A stretch of DNA of 64,000 bases, from NCBI GenBank assembly GCA_039679375.1, contig JBDKVA010000037.1, positions 13,640 through 77,639 of the forward strand, given 5' to 3'. The position numbers and the translations under genes are program-made. The DNA comes from JBDKVA01 sp039679375. Its GTDB lineage: Bacteria > Bacillota > Clostridia > Acetivibrionales > DTU013. Below are positions 33,501 to 42,386 of this stretch, piece after piece. A model generated the notes under the pieces. That model was given only the letters and a program-made list of their open reading frames with translations. It had not been told where the DNA came from and made no database searches. The first letter of the stretch is position 1; each line of letters begins with the position of its first letter.

Positions 33501-34386
33501 TTGTTATTACTCGCTCAAGGTATTGTTCGGCGCGGATATTCCTGCAAACTACGGTATTTTCCGCGTATTCAGCGTAGTCAGCTCCAAAGGCTCCCTGGTC
33601 AACCCCATGGATCCCGCTCCGCTCGGGCTTACCATCAATTCGGCGCAGAGATTGCCGGATGTGATTTTCGGCGCATTGGCGGATGTAACACGGGATCGTG
33701 TCCTGGCCGGCTGCAACAGCACCTGCCAGACCACGGTGTTCACATGCGACGACCCAAACCACCCGGGAAGCTCAATTATCTGCCACGAAGCGATTGCCGG
33801 AGGCTCCGGCGCCAGCCGTCATGCCGACGGCCTCAGTGCCGTACAGGTTCATATGACCAACACCTCCAATATGCCTATCGAAGCAATGGAAACAGAGTTC
33901 CCGATCATTACAATCAAGAAATACGGCCTGCGCTGTGATTCAGGCGGAGCCGGCGAATTCCGCGGCGGCCTTGGCATTCACCGTGAATTTGAAATAATGC
34001 GCAACGACATATCCTGCAAAGCCACCGGCGATCGTCAAAAATATGCTCCCTACGGGCTGGATGGCGGTATGGACGGCGCAACGGGCGCATTCTACCGCAG
34101 GTACGGCGGCATAGAAACACGGATGCCCTCCAAGAGTACCGGCAATCTAATGAAGAAAGGCGAAATACTAGTAGCACTGACCCCCGGCGCCGGAGGCTAT
34201 GGCAATCCGTTAAAACGCCCTGCTGATAAGGTTCTGGATGATGTGCTGGACGAATATGTCTCGGTAGAAAAGGCACTGGAGTATTATGGCGTAGTCATTG
34301 TAAGAAACGCAGACGGCATACTCGTATTGGAAAAAGAGGCAACGGAGAAATGCAGAAAAAGCAGGTCTGCTTCCTTGAAAAAATAG
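30520..34386 (+). CDS. Fused hydantoinase/5-oxoprolinase-like protein (HyuA-HyuB)
   Basis: A 1288-residue fusion. Residues 1 to about 690 form the HyuA half: actin-like ATP site FGVDVGGTFTDLSIFD, then AHGTTVATNALIEKKGSRVGLITTEGF, FDMGGTSADISL and MAFGGAGPLH. From about 695 the HyuB half follows: SVTVEIVGNLMLSIAEE, VAQADYLPMHLNAF, NDPYNGGGNHLPD, then GAGGYGNP near the end. Many bacteria keep the halves as separate genes; the fusion is the layout of eukaryotic OPLAH and some bacteria. It should hydrolyse a cyclic amide with ATP, but 5-oxoproline, hydantoin and acetone-carboxylase-like substrates cannot be separated by eye. Confidence 0.88.
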   Translation: MSYMFGVDVGGTFTDLSIFDTETERIFNYKLSSTPGDPSRAIVEGIIEVMQLLGIGPEEISYLAHGTTVATNALIEKKGSRVGLITTEGFKDMLEIGWQKRPNLYDLLRPKAQSILPHGLKCEVPERILYDGSVKTPLDEDAVRRAIEYLKQHKAESIAICTLFSFMNPAHEKRIKELVQECYPEAYVSASHELVHEFREFSRMSTTVLNAYLGSVMKKYVRNFEQSVKDIGVTVKPYVTQSNGSIISISETVDCPIKTAVSGPSAGVVGAAYMGGLCGIKNIITFDMGGTSADISLISEGKPQLSNERLIEGHPARIPMIDIITIGAGGGSIAHIDEGGAMKVGPGSAGALPGPACYNRGGACPTVTDANIFLGKLNQKKILGGRMDVHLGLAEQAIKQEICDKSALDMKEAATGIISVVNSNMIRAIRVVSVERGYDVREFVLMAFGGAGPLHACEVAEEIGIREVLIPLAPGTLCSLGLLMADTKFDLSRSNIMLAKPENLSAINSIFNEMIEEGGALLDKEGITGVKRSFILSVDARYERQNYEINVMLPGSELTKESLARVLDDFHAAHEKNYGYSNKAFNVQFVNYRVSAVGEVEKPDLKAEPENPDAILPEPIEFRKVLFCGEKEYINTPVYNRDSFVPGCTAHGPMIIDQMDTTTVIPPHWKVKTDAFRNLHAIYEQAGSMKQSEYKVDSVTVEIVGNLMLSIAEETCLSIIKSAYSTNIKERRDVSSAVLGPDGELVAQADYLPMHLNAFLTFIPYIYSKYPVESILPGDMFIGNDPYNGGGNHLPDIVVAEPVFGGGHINGDRVGGGHIIGWIVNMAHHSDIGGMVPGSTSSYANSLFQEGIRIPVIRILREGKIEDGVLQLILGNTRTRTERLGDLTAQISSNHVGARRMREAYAKYGENLISCMNELKNYSERRLRAAIAAVPDGTYSYTDFIDDGGENHPEALQVGVDIHVKGDSIEFDFSRTCKQIKSPLNISYNTLLACCYYSLKVLFGADIPANYGIFRVFSVVSSKGSLVNPMDPAPLGLTINSAQRLPDVIFGALADVTRDRVLAGCNSTCQTTVFTCDDPNHPGSSIICHEAIAGGSGASRHADGLSAVQVHMTNTSNMPIEAMETEFPIITIKKYGLRCDSGGAGEFRGGLGIHREFEIMRNDISCKATGDRQKYAPYGLDGGMDGATGAFYRRYGGIETRMPSKSTGNLMKKGEILVALTPGAGGYGNPLKRPADKVLDDVLDEYVSVEKALEYYGVVIVRNADGILVLEKEATEKCRKSRSASLKK

Positions 34387-34445
34387 CAAGAAGAGTGATA
34401 TTAATATGTTCCATGAACATTGAAAAATTTAAATCCAAAAACCTT

Positions 34446-35375
34446 TTATTTCGGCAGGATAGTAAGTATACCTTTTTCCTGAGACTCCTTCAGTAATTCG
34501 CCAAGATAATCGGAAAACAAAGTATACACTTCCTGCTTGCTGGGCCTTGAAAGATGATGGGTCAGCATATAACAAATACGGTCCGGCGGCGGATTCTTCA
34601 GTCTGTTGATGGTCAGCGGCAGCTGTCCGGCAAAAGACAATGCAACCGACATTGCCATGATTACCCACGCTTCCGGCTGCTGCAGGAAAGGTATCACAAG
34701 GTTGGTATCATTGGCGGCGATCCTGGGGGTAGAAACGCCCTCCCATGTGCAGTTGCGCCAGTGGGTATAATTGGGATGGAAGTTGAGAAACACCTCGTTG
34801 TCCGGGTTCAGGTCCGCCGGATTTACCTCTTCGCCGAAATACGGCTGTCCGGGCTTTCCTCCGCCAAATCGTACAAGCACCATATTTTCAGTGAAAATGG
34901 CGCAGCTTGAAATACTGTTATGAAAGGAGGGCATTACGGCAAAGCCGATATCAAACTCATAATTCTCAATGGAGGAATAAAGAGAGTTGGACGTGACGGA
35001 TTTTATACTCAGGTCCACAGAGGGCTCATTATGCTCCTGCAAACGCTTATAAATAGGCATGAACAAATGCTGGCTGAGGCTTGCCACAGCGCCGATGGAA
35101 AAACTGATCCGATTACCGCGATCGCGTATGCGCTTGGTTTCATTCCATAGCACGATCCATTGCTCGGCAACACTGATAAAATCTTTTCCCTGCTGGGTCA
35201 GTTCCATGATCCGTTTGCCCTTGCTCCTGTTAAACAGCGTGATCCCGAGCTCTTTTTCAAGAGTGATCAGCCGGTGGCTGAGGGTGGATTGAGACATATA
35301 CATATCGGTTGCCGTTTTGGAAATATTTTTTGTCCGGGCAGTTGAAAGAAAGATTTCAATATCTTCCAGATTCAT
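34446..35375 (-). CDS. LysR-family transcriptional regulator
   Basis: A 309-residue regulator. The N-terminal winged HTH is MNLEDIEIFLSTARTKNISKTATDMYMSQSTLSHRLITLEKELG, followed by a linker helix and a LysR substrate-binding domain. It is convergent with the oxoprolinase-like gene and divergent from the URO-D-like gene at 35609. LysR proteins usually control neighbouring divergent genes with a small-molecule co-inducer. It lies between two promoters sharing a spaced signature (29285-29331 and 37586-37632) and may activate both; this is inference. Confidence 0.92.
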   Translation of the reverse strand: MNLEDIEIFLSTARTKNISKTATDMYMSQSTLSHRLITLEKELGITLFNRSKGKRIMELTQQGKDFISVAEQWIVLWNETKRIRDRGNRISFSIGAVASLSQHLFMPIYKRLQEHNEPSVDLSIKSVTSNSLYSSIENYEFDIGFAVMPSFHNSISSCAIFTENMVLVRFGGGKPGQPYFGEEVNPADLNPDNEVFLNFHPNYTHWRNCTWEGVSTPRIAANDTNLVIPFLQQPEAWVIMAMSVALSFAGQLPLTINRLKNPPPDRICYMLTHHLSRPSKQEVYTLFSDYLGELLKESQEKGILTILPK

Positions 35376-35608
35376 GGTACAACTCCCTTTCCTTATGATA
35401 TAGAAAAAACGGTATACTAAATATATATTATTTTTTTAATAAAGTAAATAGCAATGCGGCCCAGGCTGTTTGCGATGCGTCACGAATCTTATCCGGCAGT
35501 GCAATGTTTTAATAACTTCCCCCCTATATAATCAATATGCTGCACTGCGGAAAGTTTAAAACGGGCGCATCGCAAATAGGCCGGTCCGCATGCGGAGGAG
35601 GCTGTCAA

Positions 35609-36754
35609 ATGAACGAGAAGTCATATGATTTTGATATTGAGCAATTCTGGAAGGATGATGAACTGTCTCATCTGAACAACTGCTTTTATGAAGGAGCACC
35701 GCAAGTCGCATTCGGACTCAATGTTCTGCCCGAGTGTGTGTTTTCCGAGCTTGGCGTGCCGGGTGAGCCATGGGGGGACAATCCGCCTGAGCTGATGCGC
35801 GAATACTGCTGCCGTTATAATGATAAAGCTGAAAAGATCATCGGCAAACGTATCCTGAGTGAAGAATATCCGAAACCTTATCAGAAATTTCCTGCGGTAC
35901 GGCTGCATGGCGAAGTGTTTGGCGGACGTTATGTATACAAAAACGGCGTCTACTGGCTGGAAAGCGATATAAAGACGCCGGAACAGCTTGAGAAGATGCT
36001 TGATAATGTGGACCGGACGGATCTGCGCAGCTTTATCCTGCCTGCAAACTGGGGCAGCGAAAAAAAGCGCATCTTTGAGCAAACGGGAGAAACACCTGAT
36101 CCGTACTGGTACGGCAGGCGCGTACGCGGACCGGTGACTCTTGCCATGTCCATTTACGGAATAGAAAATATTATCTACTTAATGTATGATGAACCGGAAC
36201 TCGCCCACCGTTTCTTCAATACCATTTCCGATGTGCTTATGGGCTATGTGAGGATCATGGAACAGGAAGCCGGCGAGGAAAAGATGAAGTCGAAGCATTG
36301 GGGTTACCGCTTTAATGACGACAACTGCTGTATGCTGACAGCGGAATTGTATGAGGAATACGCGTATCCGGTTCTGAAAATGGTATTTGATTATACCTGC
36401 CCCGACCCAGAAGTGGACTGCCGGTATCAGCATTCCGACTCTGCTATGGGTCATCTTTTGCCGGTTCTGGGAAGGCTGGATTTTACGGCGGTCAATTTCG
36501 GTCCGACAGTCCTGCTGGACCAGATCAGGAAATATATGCCGCATACCCGTGTAGACGGCTGCCTTCATCCCATGACGCTGCTATCCAACAATGAGGAACA
36601 GATTATTGCTGAAATAAGGCGGGACTGTGAAATGGCAAAGGCACTTGGTACACGGGGATTAAATATAGATGCGGCCGGATCGGTCAATTTCGGCACAAAA
36701 CTGACAAGTGTCCGCGCCGCCATGTATGCAGTCCAGAAATACGGAAGATATTAG
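35609..36754 (+). CDS. Uroporphyrinogen decarboxylase-family protein, HxD variant
   Basis: A 381-residue URO-D-fold protein. The ATG at 35609 follows GGAGGAGG, and the longer frame from 35537 has no site. Recognisable segments are VRGPVTLAMSIYGIENIIYLMYDEPELAHRFF, KHWGYRFNDDNCCMLTAELYEEYAYPVLK and FGPTVLLDQIRKYMPHTRVDG. Where corrinoid methyltransferases of this superfamily have HxCG, this has His-Ser-Asp-Ser, so it is unlikely to bind zinc the same way. Heme genes are absent nearby; the context is sugar or amide catabolism. The function is unknown and is probably not heme synthesis. Confidence 0.72.
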   Translation: MNEKSYDFDIEQFWKDDELSHLNNCFYEGAPQVAFGLNVLPECVFSELGVPGEPWGDNPPELMREYCCRYNDKAEKIIGKRILSEEYPKPYQKFPAVRLHGEVFGGRYVYKNGVYWLESDIKTPEQLEKMLDNVDRTDLRSFILPANWGSEKKRIFEQTGETPDPYWYGRRVRGPVTLAMSIYGIENIIYLMYDEPELAHRFFNTISDVLMGYVRIMEQEAGEEKMKSKHWGYRFNDDNCCMLTAELYEEYAYPVLKMVFDYTCPDPEVDCRYQHSDSAMGHLLPVLGRLDFTAVNFGPTVLLDQIRKYMPHTRVDGCLHPMTLLSNNEEQIIAEIRRDCEMAKALGTRGLNIDAAGSVNFGTKLTSVRAAMYAVQKYGRY

Positions 36755-36780
36755 AAAACAAGCATAAGGAGGTAATTGTT

Positions 36781-37536
36781 ATGGCAATTGCACACGTAAA
36801 CAAGGAAGATATTGTACTGAAGTTCAAAAATGGTTTTGCCCAAACAGAAATGTTGGCCGGTACATATAAAGGAGGTGTTCATGCTTATCGCTGCGCGCTC
36901 AAATCCGGCCGTGCCGTTACACCGGAAATCTATCCCAAAACACTGCAAATCTTCTGCCTGACCGATGGCAAGGGCGCCATCATCACTCCGGACCGGGCTT
37001 ACGCCGTCAACGAGGTATCCTTCTATGTGGCCGATCCGGCATCTACCTTTGCAATACATGCCGCTACAGACATGGTCTATACAATGTTCGTGGTAGAACA
37101 GACTGTTCACGACCTGAAGAGATATGATGCTTTTCATCTGGCGGTTCCGTTCTTCCAGCCGCTGTCGGAATGTGTCGAGTATTGTCAAGACTGCAAGACG
37201 GCCAATAGTAAAAGCTTCTCGGTCATTCCTACCAAACGGCTTTGCCGCGTGCTTATGGGCGTAGCTGAAGCAAACGGTGAGAAAGATGGCACCATCGAGG
37301 GCACCTCTGAGATCGGGCATCCGGCCGTTGCCCAATGGAACGTTCTCTATGGCGACACCGAGCTGACGCTCACTGTCGACGGAGAAAGCATTGATCAGAA
37401 ATCCGGTGATTTTAGTTATGTCCCTGCAGGACTTGATCACTCGCTCCTGACAAAACCCGGCAAGAACCTTCACTACATCTGGTTCGAGCACTATGTGCAG
37501 GAGGTTGATTACCTCGTGTCAAACCCTCACAGATAG
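36781..37536 (+). CDS. Bicupin domain protein of unknown function
   Basis: A 251-residue protein that looks like two cupin barrels. The first is around VTPEIYPKTLQIFCLTDGKGAII. The second is around HPAVAQWNVLYGDTELTLTVDGESIDQKSGDFSYVPAGLDHSLL, which has the GDxxxVPAGxxH pattern of cupin motif 2. AAGGAGG precedes the ATG, 26 bp after the URO-D-like stop, so the two are co-transcribed. Candidate roles include sugar isomerase, metal dioxygenase or sensor. Canonical motif 1 His residues are not obvious in either half, so catalysis is uncertain. Confidence 0.6.
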   Translation: MAIAHVNKEDIVLKFKNGFAQTEMLAGTYKGGVHAYRCALKSGRAVTPEIYPKTLQIFCLTDGKGAIITPDRAYAVNEVSFYVADPASTFAIHAATDMVYTMFVVEQTVHDLKRYDAFHLAVPFFQPLSECVEYCQDCKTANSKSFSVIPTKRLCRVLMGVAEANGEKDGTIEGTSEIGHPAVAQWNVLYGDTELTLTVDGESIDQKSGDFSYVPAGLDHSLLTKPGKNLHYIWFEHYVQEVDYLVSNPHR

Positions 37537-37585
37537 TTTGACGCCCTGCTGGAAACTTTATAAAATAGCGCAAAAATTGATATTG

Positions 37586-37632
37586 TAAATTAAAATATGC
37601 CATTATTTTTTTTATTGATTCTGTGCTACAAT
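37586..37632 (+). promoter_or_regulatory. Promoter region of the dipeptide-type importer operon
   Basis: TAAATTAAAAT (37586-37596) precedes TGCTACAATT, with the -10 TACAAT at 37627-37632. The 31-bp distance is the same as at 29285-29331. No -35 box is evident, which suggests activator dependence. The leader to the binding-protein ATG is about 170 nt. Confidence 0.5.
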
Positions 37633-37808
37633 TGTGATATGGCAAGACCCGAAGCTGAAAGATGCCTTCTTTGTAAGTGAAAAAGCAAATAGCATATTAG
37701 TTTTTTTACAATTATCTTTCTTTGTTTTTGTGTAGTATTTATGTATAATGTCAAATTTAGCATGTATCAAAAATATATAAAAAATAAAGTGAGGAAAGAA
37801 GGATTGTT

Positions 37809-39416
37809 ATGAAGCGAACCACAAGATGGACAAGAATTACTGTTTTTGTACTCGTATTGGCAATGGCAATATCACTGGCAGGCTGTTCAGGTTCCTCATC
37901 GAAAGACAACACCGACAAGACCGGTACTGCTAACAACACCGGCAGCACAAGCACCGGCACACCCAGCAATACTACAGCTCCGGAACGCAAGACAAAGGAT
38001 ACGCTGACTATTGCAATTGACGCAGAACCTCCGACGCTTCTTCCGCAGCAAACCATCAAGTATAATACTACCATTATGTGCCATGATATTTTCAGTCATC
38101 TGGTAGTACAGGACGCCGACGGCAAAATCGTCCCCGACCTGGCAGAGAGCTGGGAACGCCCCGATGACCTGACCTGGCGTTTCCATCTGAAAAAGGACGT
38201 CTTATTCCACAACGGTGAAAAATTCACAGCCGAAGATGTACGCTATACCTTCGAGCTTGCCTCAAAAGAACCGGCGTGCGTCAGCCACTATGCACCGCTT
38301 GACATGGAGAAGACGAAGGTTGTCGATGATCAGACAATTGATGTCGCTCTTAAATATCCGTTCGCCAGCTTCCTTGAACTGCTCGCCACTCAGCGCGGAA
38401 CCATCATCTGCAAGAGCGCTTATGAGAAAATGGGCCGCGAAGCATATGCCCGCGCTCCTATCGGCACAGGTCCGTATAAATTCGTAAGCTGGGTTTCCGG
38501 GTCAGAGTTAAGGCTTGAAAGGTTCGACGGTTATTTCGGTGAAAAGGCAAAGACAAAAAACCTTGTTTATAAGATCATCTCCGAAAGCTCAGGACGTGTC
38601 ATAGAGGTCGAAACGGGAGCTGCCGATATGGCGTATTCCATTTTACCTTCAGATGTCGAAACAGTTAAGGGTTCGAAAGACATGAATCTTGTTTCCACAC
38701 CCGGCTACAGCTATTATGTTATCACCTTCAACATGCAGGACAGTGTTGTAGGCGGCGATAAGAACCAGAAACTCAGAGAGGCGCTTTGCTATGCTATCGA
38801 CAAGGCAACGCTGACAAAGGCTCTTTATGGCGATACTGCCTCTCCCATGAACGGAATTTTGCCAAAGAAGAACGTATACTCCAAGGAATACACCGATAAG
38901 GGCTATGATGTTGCAAAGGCAAAACAGCTGCTTGCAGAGGCCGGTTATCCGAACGGCCTGACTGTGGAATTCCTCTGTCAGCCTGTACAGGAAATCATCT
39001 CTATCTCCGAAGCCGTACAGAACATGTGGAAACAGATCGGCGTTACGGCCAATATTACAACCTCTGAAATTGCTCCGTATCTGGCGCAGGGCGGCAAACT
39101 GCAGACCGGCATCCGCACGGGCAACATGGCATCCGCAGACAACACCCTGGTCATTTATGATTCAGCATTTAAGGATAAAATAAACTCAAATGACACCAAC
39201 CTTGACAAAATGATAAAAGACGCAAAGCAGATATACGACGAGAAGGCAAGAGCCGATAAGTATTACGAAATCTCCGATTATATATGGAACAAAGCCATCA
39301 GCTTCCCGCTGTTTGTGAAAGATACCCTTGTTGTCGAAAGCAACAACGTGGAGGGCTATGTACCGCATCCTCTGATAGAGTCGGGCGTTAAAAGCGTCGT
39401 TGTCTACGAAAATTAA
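37809..39416 (+). CDS. ABC transporter substrate-binding lipoprotein, DppA/OppA (family 5)
   Basis: A 535-residue family 5 solute-binding protein. The signal peptide ends in lipobox LAGC (Cys near 26), then a Ser/Thr/Asn-rich tether. Family landmarks are LVVQDADGKIVPDLAESWERPDDLTWRFHLKKDVLFHNGEKFTAEDVRYTFE and RAPIGTGPYKFVSW. Family members bind di- and oligopeptides, nickel, or plant oligosaccharides and glycosides. With permeases and two ATPases downstream it forms a complete importer. The link to the epimerase/oxoprolinase operon suggests a peptide-like or amino-sugar ligand. Confidence 0.93.
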   Translation: MKRTTRWTRITVFVLVLAMAISLAGCSGSSSKDNTDKTGTANNTGSTSTGTPSNTTAPERKTKDTLTIAIDAEPPTLLPQQTIKYNTTIMCHDIFSHLVVQDADGKIVPDLAESWERPDDLTWRFHLKKDVLFHNGEKFTAEDVRYTFELASKEPACVSHYAPLDMEKTKVVDDQTIDVALKYPFASFLELLATQRGTIICKSAYEKMGREAYARAPIGTGPYKFVSWVSGSELRLERFDGYFGEKAKTKNLVYKIISESSGRVIEVETGAADMAYSILPSDVETVKGSKDMNLVSTPGYSYYVITFNMQDSVVGGDKNQKLREALCYAIDKATLTKALYGDTASPMNGILPKKNVYSKEYTDKGYDVAKAKQLLAEAGYPNGLTVEFLCQPVQEIISISEAVQNMWKQIGVTANITTSEIAPYLAQGGKLQTGIRTGNMASADNTLVIYDSAFKDKINSNDTNLDKMIKDAKQIYDEKARADKYYEISDYIWNKAISFPLFVKDTLVVESNNVEGYVPHPLIESGVKSVVVYEN

Positions 39417-39428
39417 CCTGCTTTAACA

Positions 39429-39466
39429 CAATCTCCCTCCGGCTCTTCTTCAGCGGAGGGAGATTG
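39429..39466 (+). other. Intercistronic hairpin 3' of the DppA-type gene
   Basis: CAATCTCCCTCCG and CGGAGGGAGATTG form a perfect 13-bp stem around a 12-nt loop, 12 bp past the binding-protein stop. There is no U-tract, so transcription should continue into the permeases. It probably protects the upstream message and raises binding-protein dosage. Confidence 0.8.
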
Positions 39467-39511
39467 CTGTAAGTAAAGTTGAAATTTATGTAAGACCAAT
39501 GGAGGATAAAC

Positions 39512-40498
39512 ATGATAAAATTTGTTGTTCGGCGGTTAATAATGATGATACCGGTCTTACTAGGCGTAACATTCATTATTTTCACAATGCTTTACTTTAC
39601 TCCCGGAGACGCCGCCGATATGATCCTCGGGGATTCCGCCACAGTTCAGCAAAGAGAACTCCTGCGTGAGCAGCTGCATCTGAACGAGCCGTTTTTAATG
39701 CAGTATGGCAACTATATTAAGAATATTATTACCAAAGGCGATCTGGGCACATCCTATACAACCAGGCTCTCGGTTACCAAAGAATTGCTTACGTATTTTC
39801 CCACCACTATAAAACTTGCAGTTTTCTCTTCGTTTCTGGCCGCAATCCTCGGAATAATATTCGGTATCATTTCAGCAACCAAACAGTATTCAATTATCGA
39901 TAAAATTACTACCGCACTAGCGCTGGTTGGCGTTTCGATGCCAAACTTCTGGCTTGGAATGATGCTCATAATCGTATTTGCAGTAAATCTCCGCTGGCTG
40001 CCGCCATCCGGCTTCAACACCGCCGCCAGCTGGATTCTTCCCACAATCACGCTTTCCTGCGTCGGCGTGGCTCAGCTTACCCGTATGACGCGTTCCAGCA
40101 TGCTGGAGGTCATCCGTCAGGATTATATCAGAACAGCCCGTTCCAAAGGACTTGGCGAATCTGCTATCGTTTTCAGGCATGCATTGAAAAATGCGCTTAT
40201 ACCGGTTATTACCGCTATCGGCCTTACCGTCAGCCGCCTTTTGGGAGGCGCCGTGCTGGCCGAATCCGTATTTTCCGTACCGGGCCTCGGAAAGCTGATG
40301 GTGGACGCAATCAAGCAGAGAAATTTCCCCATAGTTCAGGGAGGCGTTCTTTTGATTGCCTTCTCCATGTCCGTTGTAAACCTGATTGTCGATATTTTAT
40401 ATGCGTTTGCGGATCCCAGAATTCGATCCCAGTATATACGGTCAAGGAAAAACAGAATTTCTTTCGTTAAGGGGGCGAAAACCGGTGAGCAGGCTTAA
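39512..40498 (+). CDS. Peptide/oligosaccharide ABC permease, DppB type
   Basis: A 328-residue permease. The N-terminus MIKFVVRRLIMMIPVLLGVTFIIF is the standard first span. The periplasmic loop (TPGDAADMILGDSATVQQ) and five further spans follow. The coupling EAA-like loop is YIRTARSKGLGESAIVFRHALKNALIPV. It forms the heterodimeric channel with the DppC-type permease. Its last 14 bp overlap that gene. GGAGG is at good distance before the ATG. Confidence 0.94.
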   Translation: MIKFVVRRLIMMIPVLLGVTFIIFTMLYFTPGDAADMILGDSATVQQRELLREQLHLNEPFLMQYGNYIKNIITKGDLGTSYTTRLSVTKELLTYFPTTIKLAVFSSFLAAILGIIFGIISATKQYSIIDKITTALALVGVSMPNFWLGMMLIIVFAVNLRWLPPSGFNTAASWILPTITLSCVGVAQLTRMTRSSMLEVIRQDYIRTARSKGLGESAIVFRHALKNALIPVITAIGLTVSRLLGGAVLAESVFSVPGLGKLMVDAIKQRNFPIVQGGVLLIAFSMSVVNLIVDILYAFADPRIRSQYIRSRKNRISFVKGAKTGEQA

Positions 40499-41387
40499 TG
40501 CATATGAAGATACGGTAATTGAACCAAATGAAAAATTCGGCAAAAAGAAAAGTCAGTTTAAGGACGTGCTGGAACGCTTTTTAAAAAACAAACCGGCTAT
40601 CGTATGCCTGTTTATCATTGTAATTCTTGTCCTTTGCGCCATATTCGCAGAAAAGTTGGCGCCATACGGTCCGGACGACCAGGATCTGAAAAGGAAGCTC
40701 CTGCTTCCCTGCTTGGAATTTCCTTTCGGCACCGACGATTACGGCAGAGATATCCTGAGCCGTATCATCTACGGAGCCAGACCGTCTATTATGGTAGCCG
40801 CCGTTTCTGTCACGTTTTCGTGTCTGATTGGCACCCTGATCGGATGCATTTCCGGATATTACGGCAATGTAACCGATAATGCATTAATGAGGTTTATTGA
40901 TATTATACAGGCCATTCCAAGCATGATGCTGGCCATATCCATTGCGGCTATGCTGGGTTCGGGGCTTGGCAATGTCATGATTGCGGTCGGTATCGGTACG
41001 ATACCGAATTATGCCCGTTTGGTAAGGGCGTCCATCATGTCGATAAAGGGGCAGGAGTTCATTGAAGCAGCCAGATCTGTCGGAGCAGGCAATATTTATA
41101 TTATCTTCCGCCATATCCTTCCAAACTGTCTGGCGCCCATTATCGTACAGGCGACAATGAGTGTCGGCGCCGCAATAACCGCCGCCGCCGGTTTGAGCTT
41201 CATAGGTCTCGGCATCATGCCGCCCACCCCGGAATGGGGTTCGATGCTCTCCGCAGGCCGCGCTTTGATCCGCCGCTACTGGCATGTAGTTACATTCCCG
41301 GGATTAATGATTATGATTACTGTGTTTTCTTTCAATATACTTGGTGACGGACTTCGTGATGCAATGGATCCAAGACTTAAGAAATAA
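40485..41387 (+). CDS. Peptide/oligosaccharide ABC permease, DppC type
   Basis: A 300-residue permease. GTG at 40485 is chosen because GGGGG lies 8 bases upstream and the protein then begins VSRLNAYEDT at family length. The frame is open to 40386 but that would overlap DppB by over 100 bp. Landmarks are LAPYGPDDQDLKRKLL, FPFGTDDYGRDILSRIIYGARPS and the EAA loop FIEAARSVGAGNIYIIFRHILPNCLAPI. It is translationally coupled to DppB. Confidence 0.93.
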   Translation: MSRLNAYEDTVIEPNEKFGKKKSQFKDVLERFLKNKPAIVCLFIIVILVLCAIFAEKLAPYGPDDQDLKRKLLLPCLEFPFGTDDYGRDILSRIIYGARPSIMVAAVSVTFSCLIGTLIGCISGYYGNVTDNALMRFIDIIQAIPSMMLAISIAAMLGSGLGNVMIAVGIGTIPNYARLVRASIMSIKGQEFIEAARSVGAGNIYIIFRHILPNCLAPIIVQATMSVGAAITAAAGLSFIGLGIMPPTPEWGSMLSAGRALIRRYWHVVTFPGLMIMITVFSFNILGDGLRDAMDPRLKK

Positions 41388-41401
41388 GGAGGTGCCAATA
41401 C

Positions 41402-42376
41402 ATGCAGGAAAATAACAAATCTTTGCTGAATATCGAGAATCTGGTAGTACATTATATTACCGGCAAAACTGTCGTAAGAGCTGTAAACGGCATCTCACTG
41501 AAGATCGAAAAAGGTGAAGCCCTTGGACTTGTCGGTGAAACAGGCGCCGGAAAAACTACAACAGCTTATAGTATTATGCAGATCATACCGAATCCTCCGG
41601 GAAAAATCATCTCAGGCAAAATACTGTTTGACGGAGAAGATCTTAACAGGATGTCAAATCAGGCCATGAAGAAAATACGCGGTAACAAGATATCGATGAT
41701 TTTCCAGGATCCTATGACCGCGCTTAATCCGGTCTTCGGCGTGGGCGAGCAAATTGCCGAAGGCATCCGTCTTCATGAAAACATTTCCAAAGCCCAGGCC
41801 AACATAAAGGCCGCTGAAATTATGGAGAAGGTGGGTATTTCCGCCGAGCGGTTTGCAGATTATCCCCATCAGTTCTCCGGCGGTATGAAGCAGCGTATCG
41901 TCATCGCGATCGCTTTAGCCTGCCACCCCGCTTTACTGATCGCGGACGAGCCGACTACGGCGCTGGACGTAACCATTCAGGCCCAAGTGCTCAACCTGAT
42001 ACAAAAGCTCCAAAAGGAAATGAACACTTCCCTGCTGCTCATTACCCATGATCTGGGCGTTGTTACGGAAGTGTGCCAGAAGGCTGCCATCATGTATGCC
42101 GGCGAAATTGTAGAATACGGAACGCTGGAGCATATTTACAACAATACAAAGCATCCCTATACCATCGGGCTGTTTCAGTCAATTCCCAATTTCGATGAGA
42201 ACGTCCGCCGGCTCAAGCCTATACAAGGCATGATGTCCGACCCAAGCAATTTGCCGGATGGCTGCTACTTTGCTCCAAGATGTCCTAATGCTTCCGACGC
42301 GTGCCGTCGTGGAAAAATTCCGGTTGTTGAGGCAGAACCCGGCCATCTGGTTAAATGCCTAAAATGCGGAAATTGA
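41402..42376 (+). CDS. ABC importer ATPase, DppD type
   Basis: A 324-residue ATPase. Walker A is GETGAGKTT (about 45-53), the signature is FSGGMKQR, Walker B is ALLIADEPTTALD, and the switch His is in LLITHDLGVV. The C-terminal oligopeptide/dipeptide domain has the Cys cluster GCYFAPRCPNASDAC and ends in CLKCGN, suggesting an iron-sulfur site as seen in DppD/OppD relatives. It powers import with the DppF-type ATPase 10 bp downstream. Confidence 0.95.
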   Translation: MQENNKSLLNIENLVVHYITGKTVVRAVNGISLKIEKGEALGLVGETGAGKTTTAYSIMQIIPNPPGKIISGKILFDGEDLNRMSNQAMKKIRGNKISMIFQDPMTALNPVFGVGEQIAEGIRLHENISKAQANIKAAEIMEKVGISAERFADYPHQFSGGMKQRIVIAIALACHPALLIADEPTTALDVTIQAQVLNLIQKLQKEMNTSLLLITHDLGVVTEVCQKAAIMYAGEIVEYGTLEHIYNNTKHPYTIGLFQSIPNFDENVRRLKPIQGMMSDPSNLPDGCYFAPRCPNASDACRRGKIPVVEAEPGHLVKCLKCGN

Positions 42377-42386
42377 TGGAGGGGTT

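Noticed and set aside
35609..36754. Heme biosynthesis gene hemE
   Set aside because: The protein belongs to the URO-D superfamily but lacks clear porphyrinogen-binding motifs, sits with catabolic genes, and a second non-heme paralogue exists in the window.
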